From NCBI GenBank assembly GCA_037176905.1, contig JBBBWG010001992.1:1386-34237 (forward strand): DNA of 32,852 nt, written 5' to 3'. A model generated the notes under the pieces. That model was given only the letters and a program-made list of their open reading frames with translations. It was not told where the DNA came from and ran no database searches. Shown piece after piece: positions 19,664 through 32,000 of the stretch. The translations under genes and the position numbers were made by a program. Within the stretch, counting starts at the first letter, position 1. Each line of letters starts with the position of its first letter. The stretch is from Azolla pinnata (Eukaryota > Streptophyta > Polypodiopsida > Salviniales > Salviniaceae).

Positions 19664-22600
19664 TCAAATAAACATCGCGATCTCTGGGCGGCTATATATG
19701 TTGTCTCCTTCATCCTCCAACACCGGGTAAAACGCCACTAAACTATCCTGAGCACCTATATATAGGGAGTTATAGATCTTCCAATACACTTCACGAACCT
19801 TTCTGGCCGGGTGGAACAGACCCTGAAGGCAGTAATTCAGCACCACACCAGGACCCAGAGCAACCCGCATACCTTCAATGGCCTCCGTCACTGCATTAAT
19901 CACATGTGGAGAAGTCTCGAATATATTGGGCCACACGTAGTTGAGAAGATGGACTAATGCATCCTCGCAACCAAGCCCTGCCACACCTAATGCCATGTGC
20001 TTCACAGCGGAAGCAGCAGTCTGCCTATGGACAAGATCTCGATCCATGAGTGCATCCTCCAAGAGAGGGGTAACAGCATAGATGTAATCTTTGCCCATCT
20101 CTCCAATGTATTCAAACAAGAAGGAGAGAGACTTGAGCACACCATTTTGCACGTTAAGCTCAGGAACCCTATATTCATTCATTAGGGCTGGGAGGACCGT
20201 GAATGGTGAGCAAGTCTCTGCCACTATCGCAATAGCCACTGTTGTGCACACACGATTCTGCCGCTCCTGGACCTTCAGGTTGTTGAGTAGGGTTGCCAAC
20301 ACATCTTGTGGGCCGATCGCCTTTGCAATGTATCCAAATGTATTCACCGTAGCTCTTCTGATACCTTTCTTATGTGCTTTTAGCATCTCCAGAAGTTCGA
20401 AGCATATCCTCATCCACTCCCTTGCTGGAACAAACTCAGCTCCTCGATCAGCAATTCGTCCCACCAAATCGATGCAGTTCTCTTGAACCTTCTCATGCCT
20501 GTTCTTCAAAATGGGCGTCAGCCGAGGCAATAGATCCTTAATAGGGGGAGTCATCTTCGTCATTCCAATCACATTAACAATCGCTTTCAACGCACCCAAG
20601 ATCGATCCAAGAACTTCCGGGTATTCTTCACCCAAGTATTCATACAGAACCACACCTAAATGACCCATGAGCTGCTCTTCGGAGCACTGTTTCATGACAA
20701 CTGCAATACGTGAAATGAGATCAGCAGCCTGCTGTCTAACCTTCGCACTCTTGTTGTTTAGACGCCACTTGATTGTTCCACATATCTGAGGCAAGTAGGG
20801 CTTCACTCTCTGACCTAGGGCATTCACTACAGCACCGAATCCATTTAGCATGACATTAGCATCATCGCTCGTCTGCTCCTGGAAGGCATACAGAATCCCA
20901 TCAATGAGCAGCTCTTCCAGACGTGCATCGATATCTGAGGCCCCGAGATTCGCCACAACCTTCTCTATTGTCTCCATAACCATTCTTCTATAAGGTTCAC
21001 TTTCATCCTTCAAGTCCTCAACGACTCTACCGACGATATCAGCCACACCAACCTTGTTAGCAATTTCTACTGTCGTGTCCACGAGCTGTCTATAGTTCCT
21101 GCGATCCAAGGCCATCCTTCTGACCCAAAAGTTGCGGAAGAACTCCGGCAGTATCTCTGTTCTAATGTAATCAGCCTCAACCCCCTCTGTGCTCACACAT
21201 TGCTTCACCACTTTAAGGACTATCTTCTTCATTTCTTCGTCCGGGGACTGAAATTCTCGAATGAGGATCACCATCACCTCTTTTGTGTAGTAATTAGCAT
21301 ACATTGAATCCATAAGTGGAATAATGAAGCCGATTGCCTTCAGGAATGCAGCAAGAACCTTACCCCTATGAGATCTGATACCTTTCCAAAGAGGCTTCAA
21401 CACAGAGTCGAAACTCTCGATTCCATATGGAGCAGCTGCTTCTGCAAGTGCCGCTAGAGAAAGAGCTGTGATAGTCCTCACTTTTTGGTTCTCATCACTT
21501 AGACCATGTTCGATGATCTCCACTAAGGATTTAAGGTGTGGGAGAACAGCACAACCCATAAGTATAGCAATTTGCTGAACAATCTTGATACCTGTATGCC
21601 GTGCTTGCCATGACTTTTTGCTTTGACAGACAGCCTTCAGAAATGGTAAAAGAGCTGGGATGCCCAAGGCTGATGCAACAACACTGAAAGCTCTCGCAGT
21701 CGTATTACGCACGTACTCATCAATATTATCAATATCAGGCCTCATCGCAGCAATCATCGTTGCCAAACCTGCTGCCTTGCTTAAATTAGAAATGATCTCT
21801 CTGCCCTCAACACGTGCATAGTAGTCTTCATCAATCAAGAGGGGCTCGATAACCACAAGAATTTTGTGCACAAAAGGCCGGACTAACTCATCCAGCTTGT
21901 AAAGAACCCTATCAATAACCTTCACAAGGAGATGCCTTTCTTGATCTTCGAGCGTCGGAGACATGAGCAAGGGCAAAATCTGATTGAAAAGTGGTCCCGC
22001 ACCCAACTCCCTAGCCTTATCAGTGAGTTGTCTGAGAGCGGTCTTTCTTTGTGGCGGTGTCCCATTCTTCACCTTCAACAGTAATTTCATGATCTTTCGC
22101 TCCTTGCTTTCCTCGGGCGTCAATTTCTCTTCATCATCCTCATTGAGGAGGGCACCGAAATGTTGATAATCTTCCGGTTTCATGAACGGCAAACCTCCCG
22201 GGGCCTCCTTGGGAACATCGAATTGCTGCCCTCTGTTTTCCTCGGGGATAGAGTACAAAGGAGTACCCATCAACGGGGTGGGCGTCGCTAGGAGTTTCCG
22301 GGCAGGAGTACGGATGGGTATGTAAGTAGCCGGAGGGTCCAAGATCTTGTACCCTTCTTGAGGGAACATGGAGTCGAGCTCATCATCGGTGAGAGGGCGG
22401 TTGCGCTCTTCGATGTCACGCTCCCACCTCAAGAGGTTGTATTGTTCTGGGGTGATGGAGCCACGGAGCTGGATCGAATTGGGGGTTGGGGTTGCAAGAT
22501 CGACGCCGCCGAGGGGGGTGATCCCAGGGGTGAAGGCAGAAGGGGTGGCCCCAGCCATGGGGGTGGCACTGCCCATGGAGGCAGGGGTTTCATCCCACCG

Positions 22601-23497
22601 AGACCTTTGTTTCTTAGGAGTGGGAGTGGCAATACCCGCAAGTTTGGGAGTGGCATCCCAAGTCATCCCTGCTGGGGTTGCACCCGGAGTGATTCCACCT
22701 ACCGGGGTAGCATCTGAGTCGGCTAGCCTTCCAGGAGTAGGTGTTTCATCCCATCGATTCCTCCTCGATGCACCTGGCGTCGCCTCTACTCCTGCCCTCC
22801 CAGGCGTGGGTGTTGCATCCCACTTCGTTGGCCCCGGAGTCGCATCCAATGCATCCCAATCCGATGATGTCTTCACCTTCTTCGCTTCCTCCTGCTCCGT
22901 CGATTGATCCCACCTGTTGCGCCTCTTCTGACTGGTCCCAGCCGCGGGGGCTTCTTTCGTCTGAGGCTTTGCTGCCGCTGAGGCCGCCTCCTTCGCCTTC
23001 CTCTCCGCCTCATCCTGTTGTTTCTTTGCTATCAAACGGAGCGTCTCTTCCTTCTCTCGCTTCAGGGCCTCCTCTCGCATTACATCGGCATAGGTTCGGA
23101 CCGACGCATCGGGGGTCTTCTCTCCCATAGCAAATGCATCGTTCCTATCGGGTGATATGATGCGGTTGAGCCTCCTCTTTCTATAATCATCTTCCCTGTC
23201 TATGATCTTTTGCGGCTTCTTGAAGCCAAAATCATCATCAGCGGCCTCACCCCTCGGCAACTCTGAAAGAAGCGACTTCGGGGCTGTGTACGAGGCTAAC
23301 TTCCGGGCAACCTCTCTTTCTGTAGGATCTTGCTCGTCCTCTTCTTCGTTGACTGGAATTGATCGTTCGTATCCCTCAAATCTATCTGCTTCATACAGAT
23401 CCTGGTCAAAGCTCAGAGAAGTAAGCGCTGCAAGATCCTCTTGGAGCTTGCGCCTTTCCTCTTGGGTCTTGGCGATATCGGCATCGATTACCTCCAT
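19664..23497 (-). CDS. SF3B1: Splicing factor 3B subunit 1 (SF3B1/SF3b155), coding region without introns
   Basis: A single 1277-aa frame from ATG 23497 to TGA 19664. SF3B1 is the HEAT-repeat core of the SF3b part of U2 snRNP and holds the branch site during spliceosome assembly in the nucleus. The first 460 or so residues hold acidic and KR-rich segments, then many TP motifs in RWDETP/WDATP-like repeats (about 194-345) that serve as phosphorylation sites and splicing-factor contacts in the family. [15 protein letters not shown] is at about 348-362, [13 protein letters not shown] at 367-379 and the [17 protein letters not shown] block at 392-408. The HEAT array fills the rest. Residues matching human cancer hotspots are unchanged: R597, N598, H634, K638 and K672 (human R625, N626, H662, K666, K700). 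The length is close to human (1304) and plant orthologs, and the Arabidopsis ortholog is also intronless in the coding region. No disruption was seen. Confidence 0.98.
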   Translation of the reverse strand: MEVIDADIAKTQEERRKLQEDLAALTSLSFDQDLYEADRFEGYERSIPVNEEEDEQDPTEREVARKLASYTAPKSLLSELPRGEAADDDFGFKKPQKIIDREDDYRKRRLNRIISPDRNDAFAMGEKTPDASVRTYADVMREEALKREKEETLRLIAKKQQDEAERKAKEAASAAAKPQTKEAPAAGTSQKRRNRWDQSTEQEEAKKVKTSSDWDALDATPGPTKWDATPTPGRAGVEATPGASRRNRWDETPTPGRLADSDATPVGGITPGATPAGMTWDATPKLAGIATPTPKKQRSRWDETPASMGSATPMAGATPSAFTPGITPLGGVDLATPTPNSIQLRGSITPEQYNLLRWERDIEERNRPLTDDELDSMFPQEGYKILDPPATYIPIRTPARKLLATPTPLMGTPLYSIPEENRGQQFDVPKEAPGGLPFMKPEDYQHFGALLNEDDEEKLTPEESKERKIMKLLLKVKNGTPPQRKTALRQLTDKARELGAGPLFNQILPLLMSPTLEDQERHLLVKVIDRVLYKLDELVRPFVHKILVVIEPLLIDEDYYARVEGREIISNLSKAAGLATMIAAMRPDIDNIDEYVRNTTARAFSVVASALGIPALLPFLKAVCQSKKSWQARHTGIKIVQQIAILMGCAVLPHLKSLVEIIEHGLSDENQKVRTITALSLAALAEAAAPYGIESFDSVLKPLWKGIRSHRGKVLAAFLKAIGFIIPLMDSMYANYYTKEVMVILIREFQSPDEEMKKIVLKVVKQCVSTEGVEADYIRTEILPEFFRNFWVRRMALDRRNYRQLVDTTVEIANKVGVADIVGRVVEDLKDESEPYRRMVMETIEKVVANLGASDIDARLEELLIDGILYAFQEQTSDDANVMLNGFGAVVNALGQRVKPYLPQICGTIKWRLNNKSAKVRQQAADLISRIAVVMKQCSEEQLMGHLGVVLYEYLGEEYPEVLGSILGALKAIVNVIGMTKMTPPIKDLLPRLTPILKNRHEKVQENCIDLVGRIADRGAEFVPAREWMRICFELLEMLKAHKKGIRRATVNTFGYIAKAIGPQDVLATLLNNLKVQERQNRVCTTVAIAIVAETCSPFTVLPALMNEYRVPELNVQNGVLKSLSFLFEYIGEMGKDYIYAVTPLLEDALMDRDLVHRQTAASAVKHMALGVAGLGCEDALVHLLNYVWPNIFETSPHVINAVTEAIEGMRVALGPGVVLNYCLQGLFHPARKVREVYWKIYNSLYIGAQDSLVAFYPVLEDEGDNIYSRPEIAMFI

Positions 23498-23531
23498 CTT
23501 GTGGAATACAATGGACTAAAGCTTTGGGATG

Positions 23532-24581
23532 CTGCAAATCAAGGAATAGATCACGTAAGTATAACTCGAATCAAATGAAAATGTAAGAGCGGGAGGAAAA
23601 CACCAAACAAAAAACTATCTGCAGATGAGGACACAAGAACCTTCTGATGTAAGACTTGCATCAGCTCCGACCAAATTCATATGACAATAAGAATGGACAA
23701 ACAAGCTACATGCAGCTCTGATCGACAAAGCTCTTCATCTGAACGAATAACCTAACAAAAACTAATTCAAAAGACTCCTTGTGCAAAAGATCCAAAAAGA
23801 TAACAAGAAAGGGAAGTGGCATCTACTGAGCTTGCATCCTCCAACGAGTCTATAAATGAAGGACGACAACCGAACACACCCTTACAAATAAGCTGTACTC
23901 TGGCTCATCTTAGATTCCCTCTGATACTATACAATCTCAGAAATATTCAAAACCTTCAAAACCTGCTTGAGATCAACATTCTTACAACCTAGCCCCCAAA
24001 AACATTTACAAAGGCATGCCTTACATCAAAACTCTAAACAAATCCATGACAAAATGCTGTATAAAAGTCAATGAGAGACGCCAGAAAAAAAAACACAGAC
24101 TTTCGAAACCAATATACTAAATTTCACGAGCGGCAAGAGCCCTGAAGGTAATCCGTGCACTAGAACTTCTCTAAGATCGAAATCGGACCCCAGTAAAATA
24201 GACAGTCAGCGGGAGCCAAGCAAAAACCGAAATCCCAGAAACAACCCTACTGAACACTAGGCGTAAAACACGATTCCGCCCAGAAGAATGGGGGCAAACC
24301 CCCCGACTCCTGAAATAGGTCAAAATTTTCGCTAAAACTCTTAGGATCTGTGCAGAGAGCAGAAACCCTGCACGCTACCGTAACCACACAGAGGCGGATG
24401 TGATGAAGCAATTTCGATTTGGAAACACTGAAGGGGCAGTCTGAAGGGCCGGCGCTGTAAAACGGCCTGTGCGAGATCAGGGGAAGCGAAACCCTAAGAA
24501 AGCGGCAGGGAGAGCCGAAGGAGAGAAGGAGAAGCAGAGGGGAGACGGAGGGGATGGCGATGGGTAGGGCGGCGAGCGTAC
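23532..24581 (-). other. Predicted 5' UTR (leader) intron of SF3B1
   Basis: On the minus strand a good donor ACCAG|GTACGC lies at 24582/24581 and an acceptor CCTTGATTTGCAG|C at 23532/23531, only 34 bases before the SF3B1 ATG. The 1,050 bases between them lack a coding frame and are AT-richer than the flanks, as expected for a leader intron. Such introns are frequent in plant housekeeping genes and can raise expression. The exact ends are inferred from sequence alone. Confidence 0.65.
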
Positions 24582-24655
24582 CTGGTCTGAGCTGCGGCGT
24601 GGGAGAGAGCAGCGGCGAAAATCGTCTGAAGATCCGAGCAGCAGCAGCAGCAGAC

Positions 24656-24697
<42 letters not shown>

Positions 24698-24800
24698 AAC
24701 AGCGTTTTATCTTTTTCTGCGTGTTTATATGAAGAAGAAGAAGAAGAAGAAAAGAAGAAGAAAGAAAGAAAGAAGAAGAAGAAGAAGAAGAAGAGGGCGG
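24582..24800 (-). promoter_or_regulatory. SF3B1 first leader exon and core promoter, CTT/CTG-rich
   Basis: The minus strand shows a TATA-type motif (CATATAAAC, plus coordinates about 24722-24731) followed by a CTT/CTC-repeat (about 24654-24695) and a (CTG)5 run (24638-24652) leading to the predicted donor at 24581. A second long CTT repeat (about 24731-24795) lies just upstream of the TATA-like motif. A start site near 24700 is inferred from the usual 30-base spacing. Confidence 0.5.
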
Positions 24801-25224
24801 TTCTCGTATTTCTAAGAATTTACAAATCTATCCTCTCCTTCTGTGTTTTTTTTGTATAAAAACTTGGAGGATGAGAAGACAAAACTGGTAGAGATTGTGG
24901 TTGGAGAAGCCCTGATGAAACTTGGTTCGCAAAAAAAACAAAAAACAAGCCCCACCAGAGTTATCGAGGATCGAGAACAAACGTCGAGAATCTGCCCGAG
25001 CTGTCTGTAATGGCTCTCTGATAGCTCCGCCGCCAAAGAACTTGGAGGAGCAGAAAAACCTGGGAGCGGCGATGGTCAAATGGGCCTGAAAAACTGGCCG
25101 AGACATCGTCCTGAAGCCCCCGAAACCTCGTCGAGATTGATGACAGCATCGAGAAGTGAAAGCAGATTGGCAGCGATTGAATACCAAGATGCACAATTTA
25201 GGGTTTAGCCTCTGGGCTTCAAGG
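24801..25224. other. Upstream region with an unassigned open frame
   Basis: A minus-strand frame at about 24828-25127 begins MSRPVFQAHLTIAAP and has a basic, Ser/Phe-rich start reminiscent of an organelle leader. It has no recognisable domain and no following exon that I can identify, and its end runs into the repeat tract. I leave it as non-coding or as a possible pseudogene start. Confidence 0.3.
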
Positions 25225-25242
25225 CCTAGGGTTTAGGGTTTA
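25225..25242 (-). promoter_or_regulatory. Telo-box pair upstream of SF3B1
   Basis: The minus strand reads TAAACCCTAAACCCTAGG, a double telo-box, with another AAACCCTAAA about 20 bases closer to the gene (25198-25208). It is followed on the far side by ACATGCATGC. It lies about 0.5 kb from the inferred SF3B1 start, in keeping with a promoter element of a housekeeping gene. Confidence 0.55.
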
Positions 25243-25666
25243 CATGCATGCTACGTGAGAGAGTTGCATGCCCTTCCGGGTGGAACGGATCGTTTCACTG
25301 GCAACATGAAAGCAAAATCTTGCTTGACAGACGAGATCATGTGCATTGTCATCCAAGGGATAATATGAACCCAAATGCATTAATTTACATTGTAATCCTT
25401 AGAAATCTCTTGTAAACTTTCTTCGAGTTATTATCGTTAGAGCAATGATAGTAACTTGAGCAATATATTTGTTGTTTAATCAACTATTGCCAAAAGTATT
25501 TTGGTTGACTTCTTGTATATGATAGAGTTTGGCTACTATAATTTGATCGTTCTGTCCACATCATGCCCTCCATTCTTTCCAAACACACAATGTCATCTTT
25601 CGTTGCAAGACCATCAAACATTCACAAGTTTTACACTATCTTGTCATTGAGGATTCTTTAGAATAG

Positions 25667-25830
25667 TTTAGGGCCAAAGCTCATCGACATTTGCTTCGTG
25701 CTCAAGCCAATTACAAGAAGGCAATCAATAAACATCACTCAAACGAAACCTAAGTTTTAAGTTCGAGAATATAAATGGTTATTACAACGTCATGTGAATA
25801 CTAGCAGACCCTCGCAAACTAAGAAATAAC
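25667..25830 (+). mobile_element. Short Ty3/Gypsy polyprotein remnant (integrase C-terminal region)
   Basis: Translation of 25667-25750 gives FRAKAHRHLLRAQANYKKA and then INKHH. After a frame change and a stop, 25752-25829 gives VREYKWLLQRHVN followed by SRPSQTKK. This pattern resembles the AH-LL-AQ-YKKAADKHRR...VGDYVWLKLQ...S--QKLA stretch near the end of Gypsy polyproteins. It is a dead fragment; no LTR or other domain was found nearby. The match was judged by eye only. Confidence 0.4.
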
Positions 25831-27238
25831 TATCATGCCAAAGCTTCATAACGATATATCGATTCAAAACATAAGAAAATAAAGAGATGATGAAAATTTA
25901 TTATCGAGAGAGGACAGACTACGAGAGAGCATTGAAGATTATCTCAACAAGATCTTATTATGCGTCTGCTGCGATCATTAATTATATGGTCAGTCAGATG
26001 TGATCAAGAAAATACAGAAAGAGAGCCTTCAGAAATCATTATACTTTGCATATATGGTTATAGAAACTATGATAAAGAGGGTTGCGTACAAAACATGGGG
26101 ATTCAGGAGTGCTTCTATGTTGCTGTATAGCAGCATCATTTGGTACATAATAAGAAATCTTTTCTGCTTTTACAGCATCAGGCATTAATCCGGAAGACCT
26201 TAGCTACTTCCGATTTAGTGGTCAAGTGGTTGCATTAGCCCTTATGCACAAAGCTCAAATAGATGTAGTCTTTGCCAGAATGTTTTTCAAGGTTTGGCGG
26301 ACCTCTTTGTTGGTGGGAATGTGAGCCAATTCCTGCAAGCTTCACAACCAAATGAGTTTGATCTGATCCTGTTTGGAAAGGATAGGAATATTTGCACTGA
26401 AGATCGGATATCGTATACAGAATACCATGATTATAACAGTTCTGATTGCTATATCTCTTGGTTTCGCGAGGAATGTCAACTCTTACTTTGCCAATCAATT
26501 GTAAGTTACAGAAAAATTGCTCCCCGGTTTTGAGGGGTTTAGAGCAAGAGAACATTAGCAAAAAAAAAAGAGTAACAAAACAGCAGAAATGCAGATTACA
26601 ACTTTTCTTTGCAATTGGGAGGATTAAATCGCTGAGGATAGACATTCCCAAGGTGTCTAGTAGATTCCCAGTGTAATCTGTAGGCTAGATTTTTCGTTGA
26701 GCTTTACACTGATGGAGAGATTGTTTGAATTGTTTTTGACATACCATGGGGTGTCGCCAGGTGATAATCACTTTGATTTGTGATCACCGTGCCTCTGTAG
26801 TATGTACTCCCTCGTTATTGACAGGTGTGATATCTTCCTGTTATTCAAAAGAGCAGAATGGCAAATACTAGCTCTATAAATTTGTATTTGTATCTGTTTG
26901 TCACATGGGTGTGTAGAGATTCTGGTCTTATCTCATGGGTTGGTGATGCTCTGGTTCTTCATCATGCACGCGACGATGATGTAAATATACAAACTGACAA
27001 ACACTGATTTGGTTCTTACTGTGCTGGTATATTGGCTATGAAAGGCTTGTTTTCCCAGGTTTCCTCTCTTTCCAGAAGAGTTGGTCTTAAGCCAAAAGAG
27101 AGGGTGAGGGAGAGAGGAAGAGAGCTTTGATATATTGAAGAGAATTGTCAGTGGGTATGAATTAGCATATACCTGTTTGCTTGTTTAAGAAAGAGATGTC
27201 TGACTATTATGATGCAGGTAGTGCAAAGCATGACTATC
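25831..27238. other. Spacer, nothing coding recognised
   Basis: The sequence contains scattered open frames up to about 138 codons (for example 26235-26651 on the minus strand) without recognisable domains. No RNA gene or strong repeat was seen. A GA-rich stretch lies near 27095-27125. Confidence 0.45.
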
Positions 27239-27545
27239 GAAGGGCATGTTTCCGAGGGTTTTGGATTTGCTTGATGCAGAAAAAAAAAAACACTCTTATG
27301 CTTCTCTTGTCTGGTTGATCAGCAGTCAAACGTGATCTGGCGATTCTGCATACTTGCTTCCTTCAGCTACTGCTTCCATCTCACCCTTCACTGGAAATAA
27401 CGAGCTCAAAACTTCACGCCGTTACCGAAGGGCATGTTTTCGAGGGTTTTGGATTTGATTGATGCAAAAGAACACTCTTATGCCTGCCTCTGTTGACTGG
27501 CTTGGCTGGTAAGCAAACGAATCTGGTCATCGATAGGCGATTCCA
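27239..27545. repeat. 188-bp-spaced direct duplication
   Basis: GAAGGGCATGTTTCCGAGGG followed by TTTTGGATTTGCTTGATGCA starts at 27239. A close copy starts at 27427, an offset of 188 bp. Similarity continues through AACACTCTTATGC and a GTCTGGTTGA/GTTGACTGGC stretch to CTGG-GATTC, with indels including an A10 run in the first copy only. Confidence 0.85.
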
Positions 27546-29012
27546 CATATTTGTAATGCCCTCTACTAGATCTAGTTGGTAGATAAAAATACCACCAACC
27601 ATGTACACATGCTTTGTATGCCTGCTGTAAAATAGACGGGGTTAAATAAGCAAGCTATCCATGTTTAAATCCAGTGGACTGCTTCTCGAGGGATTCGTAA
27701 GCCTTACTCCCATCAATCAAGACTTCTTTTGGTGATTGCAAAAAAGTAAGCGTCTTTGCCTGTCTTTGTAAAACATCAAACATCTCAATATGGATGTAGT
27801 AGGTTAAATCAGGTAGTGGAAATCAGCAGAAAAAAAAGTATATAACACATTCAGGGGGAAGATCACCGAGCTTGATAGCACATATGGATAATTTGGATCG
27901 CTTCTGATAGAGGGGTTTAAGCAGATGCGTGTATGTGTAACAACAACATTTTAAACTTGAACCTTCTTTCGCATGATTGATCAGATCGGCCCACTTTCTT
28001 TTGTGTGGGCAGCGTCAAATTCCACAATTTCAGCGCTATACCACCAGCCACGGAGCTCATATTTCACTCATATGCACTAACAATGCTCTTTGCATCAGTT
28101 CACTACTGACATAAGGTGAACCTCAATGGGGAGAGAATGTCACAACCAAAGATTAAACATAAAGACCTTAAATTAAATTTGAGACTCGTGGAGCTTGCAG
28201 ATTAACCTGGAACATATACAAATTCTTCAGCTGTTGCTTGCAGAATACCCGATCAGATTATTTGTTCTCATGGATGTCAGTCATACACCGCATTTCTTGA
28301 AGGTCTCATCTTATCCTCCACAGGGTAACTTCATCTCTTCCAGGAAAATAGAGGAGATTGTAACCACAGTATTTGGGCAATTTGGTTCTCACCGTTCAGC
28401 TTACTCCACCATCAGGTTCTGCTTTGACATCAGTTTTTCTTGAGTCTTCTGTATATCACAATTGCTGGTAATCAGACTTTGAACATGTTGGTGCAACCGA
28501 GTCTTTCCTCTGGTCTTGTGTCAGCTCTCCCTACACATGTGAAGTAGAAATCTTCTCCTACCATTACAAAATAGAATTCACAGAGCGCCACCCACAAACA
28601 TGGACTATGAACTGGGGGTATTTACATGGCTCAGACATGTATGCATAGATCATAAAACCTCTAAGTAAAAACAGCTCCCATAATATACATTCTCCCAAGC
28701 TCTAGCTATTGGTGTGTATTATACAGATTGATTGCATCATAACACCGCGTATAGTCATGGGCAAAAAAGTGAATTACAAAGATGGACCTATAGAAATAGC
28801 ATCACCATGATAATTTTTTTATTGTGTCAAGAATCAGGTTGTGTGTCAGCTCTTCGAAGTGAAAACAAATGATAACCAGGATTTTGCATGGCTGTGAAAT
28901 CAGTAAGTATTAAGGAAACAAGTGGGTTGGCGCAAGCACGGCTGCACAACTGGAACATAGTTTTTACATAAACACATACATACCGACACAAAGAGCTTTT
29001 TTGGAAGCCCAA
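27546..29012. other. Spacer and 3' UTR region of the pseudo-response regulator gene
   Basis: No gene was recognised. The right-hand few hundred bases should be the 3' UTR of the minus-strand pseudo-response regulator that ends at 29013. The rest is AT-rich unique-looking DNA. Confidence 0.45.
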
Positions 29013-32000
29013 CTATTCCGGCTTCCCGACCGTGAAATCATACACAGATTGTCTTACAAATTGTCCTCGGACCCTCGGCCGTTGCTCTGCCAACCGCTTC
29101 CGGCTTTGGTACCGAACCTACACCCACACAAAGAATTTACTGACACCAGCAAAATAATTTATAAATCGATCTACCGAGGACCAAGTTTTGTAATGTTGGA
29201 GGGTTAATATATTGGTTTCATACTCTATTAACTGCTGAAAAGCATCCTGGATAATTTACCACATATTTTGAACATGAAACGGTTTTTCGGCAAAATAAGT
29301 ATCATCAATCTTCCAAGCTCTTGATGAACGCCCAAGATTTGGACGGAACAAAACCGAGTTTAATGCTGCATCGTTATTGTTGTTAGGTTGGTTTCACCCC
29401 TTTAAACTAAAGAAATACTTTCTGATTTTTCATGAAATCTTGCAAATATCTAGCAAAAAAGTTCTCAGGATCTTGACCGAAGCTATAAGGTATATATTGA
29501 TCTTCTGGAACTCTTGCACTGGAGTGCTGTTATGTTGGCTTCATTTTTAAGCTAATGGAAAAATTTACAGGTTCTTTTTTCTTTAGAACATGAAACCTCG
29601 CAGCTTAATTTTACCTTCTTCTCGAAACATCTCTCTTTCCGCTTCTGCCGGAATTTTGTCAAGGCAGCCTCCCTCGTGGCTGTGCGATTCAAATCAGGGC
29701 AAGGCTGGGGAAGTGGTGCCGATACCTGACACTTTTTTCCCACACCTTCTTCACCTTCTTCATTGCTAGCTTGAATCATCATGACCATGCTCTCCCCATT
29801 CTCCAGAGATGGCATCACGATCGCACTTTGACCATTGCTATGGCCATTGCTCCCATTGTTGCTCCTTGTGGCACTTCCTTCATTGTCATTATTGCTGCTA
29901 CCAGTTTGCCCATTGTTCCCATTGTTGTCATTGTTAGAGCTACCAGTTTGCCCATTGTTCCCGTTGTTGTCATTAGAGCTACCAGTTTGCCCATTGTTCC
30001 CGTTGTTGTCATTACAACTACCACTTTGCCCATTGTTCCCGTTGTTGTCATTCCTACTACCTCTTTGCCCATTGTTCCCATTGTCGTCATTACTACTACC
30101 ACTTTGCCCATTGTTTATATTGTTGTTACTACTACCACTTTGCCCATTGTTTCCATTATTGTTACTACTACCACTTTGCCCGTTGTTGGGGCCTGGGACA
30201 CTACTAGATGGTCCCGATTTTGGTGGCCCTGATCCCCCGTTCGTGACTGTCTGGCTATCAATCTGCGGCATTTCAGACATGAAATGAAAATGATGCTCGA
30301 CATGATGATGGTGGTGATGCTTGTGATAATGAGTATGGTGATGGACCTGTTGAGATCTTTGATATGAATCGCCCGGCCCATACACTACACTGTGGTGACC
30401 ATCATCACCCTCTATTTGTTCTACAGCAGTTGTCGGGCCCATAGGTATCATCATCAGGTTCTTCACACTGTCATAAAACTTCCCTGGGCATGAAGATGCT
30501 CTTTCCAAATCTGATAAATGATGAGAAAGTGATGGTTCATTGTCACCTTTACTTGACATAATCTCGCCATCTTTCACTGAGAGAAGCATGGCATTTTTGT
30601 CTTGAAATTTACCTGTATGTGATCCATGGGAGAGGTATGGTGGGGGCTTAGTGGAAAATTCTGATCCTTCCGTAGGCATAATTCTTTGCATCTGAGCAGC
30701 CGAAGCAGCAACAGAGGATTGATAAACTGAAGTTCCATGTCCTGCGCCAGTCTGAGGGTTTTCGGCATCTGACGACTTCATAGCATGGCATCCTGAGCTA
30801 TTGTTATACCTTGAGAAGGCAGATGAGCACGAATGGCGCAATCCAGGAGTTCGGCCCTCTCTATCTCTCTCATTGTCAATGCGCAAGATTGAGCTTGGAT
30901 TGTTGAACATGAGCTCCATCGTTGATGGAGAGCTCGAATCTGACGCAAATTTCTCCTTGCAGCTTGGAGAGTTGCTCGCGTGGTTTTCCAATAACACCTC
31001 AACATCTGCACTCTCGCCCTGCTGCTCTTCACCATTGCAATTGCTTTTACAAGTAAGATCAATGGCTTTGATCGAGTCTTGTGTACTCCCAGCATCATCC
31101 TCCATGGGCACGGCTTCATCACTTGTCATGCCAACAGCTCTCCCAACTACCCCTTGTTCTTTATCGCAAGAGAAACTCGGCTCATTTTGAGCCAGTCTCA
31201 AGGAAGTTTTATTGAGGTTGTTACCTAACGCATCACTTGAGGTATCTTCACAACAATACATGATACAAAACACAGTAAATAGCTCTGGGAATATAAGCAC
31301 GATTGGATGTATCGATATAAAGCAATATCATATGCATGATAACTGCGAAATCTTATCTTACCTAGGCCAATCCTGTCCAATTTTTGCGAACATCCTTTGT
31401 CGTACTGTGCTACGCCAGATGTTGGTACAGTGAGGGGATCGAAGGTAGCATTTTGAGAGCTTTCGACTTCAACAGCTCGTTTCGTCCATGAACCCTGAAG
31501 CTAAGAAAGTTGCGATAGACAGAACCTTCTTTGTGAACATTTGCAGCTTTCTATGCACAAGCAGTATAAAAAAAATATTTTGAATCGATGCACATCTACT
31601 TACCTGCGTTCCACTTCCGTTATCACTCCCCCCTCTCAGATTCATTTCGCTGCTCGTGTTCTCATTATCTGTGTTTCCATTAGAGTTGTCATCACCATTG
31701 GCAACGGCATGATGATGGCTAGCTTTGCGAGTTCGGCTTCCACTGCCACAGTCACTACCACTACCACTCGACTGCATACGAATGAAATTTGTATTCAACT
31801 AGGATTTGTTATCCCAATAGAGGTAAGACAGGTACAAAATACTTACGCTACGACACCTTCTCCACACATGTTGCCATAGGTTCTTTAGCTCATTCTTTCG
31901 GACAGGTTTAACCAGGAAATCCACAGCTCCCATAGATAAACATTTGAAAACAATTCCCATGGAGTCATGTGAAGACATCACTGTGGTTGAGGCAATAATG

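Noticed and set aside
22358..22907. Plus-strand frames opposite SF3B1
   Set aside because: Antisense shadows of the TP-rich SF3B1 segment; no independent homology.
24828..25196. Minus-strand 122-codon frame upstream of SF3B1
   Set aside because: No recognised domain, no credible following exon, and it overlaps the presumed SF3B1 promoter repeats. Kept only as an uncertain region.
29771..30287. Plus-strand frames of 150 codons opposite the PRR gene
   Set aside because: They are antisense reads of the Asn/Gly/Ser coding repeat (Leu/Pro/Val-rich) and the minus strand has the conserved PRR protein.
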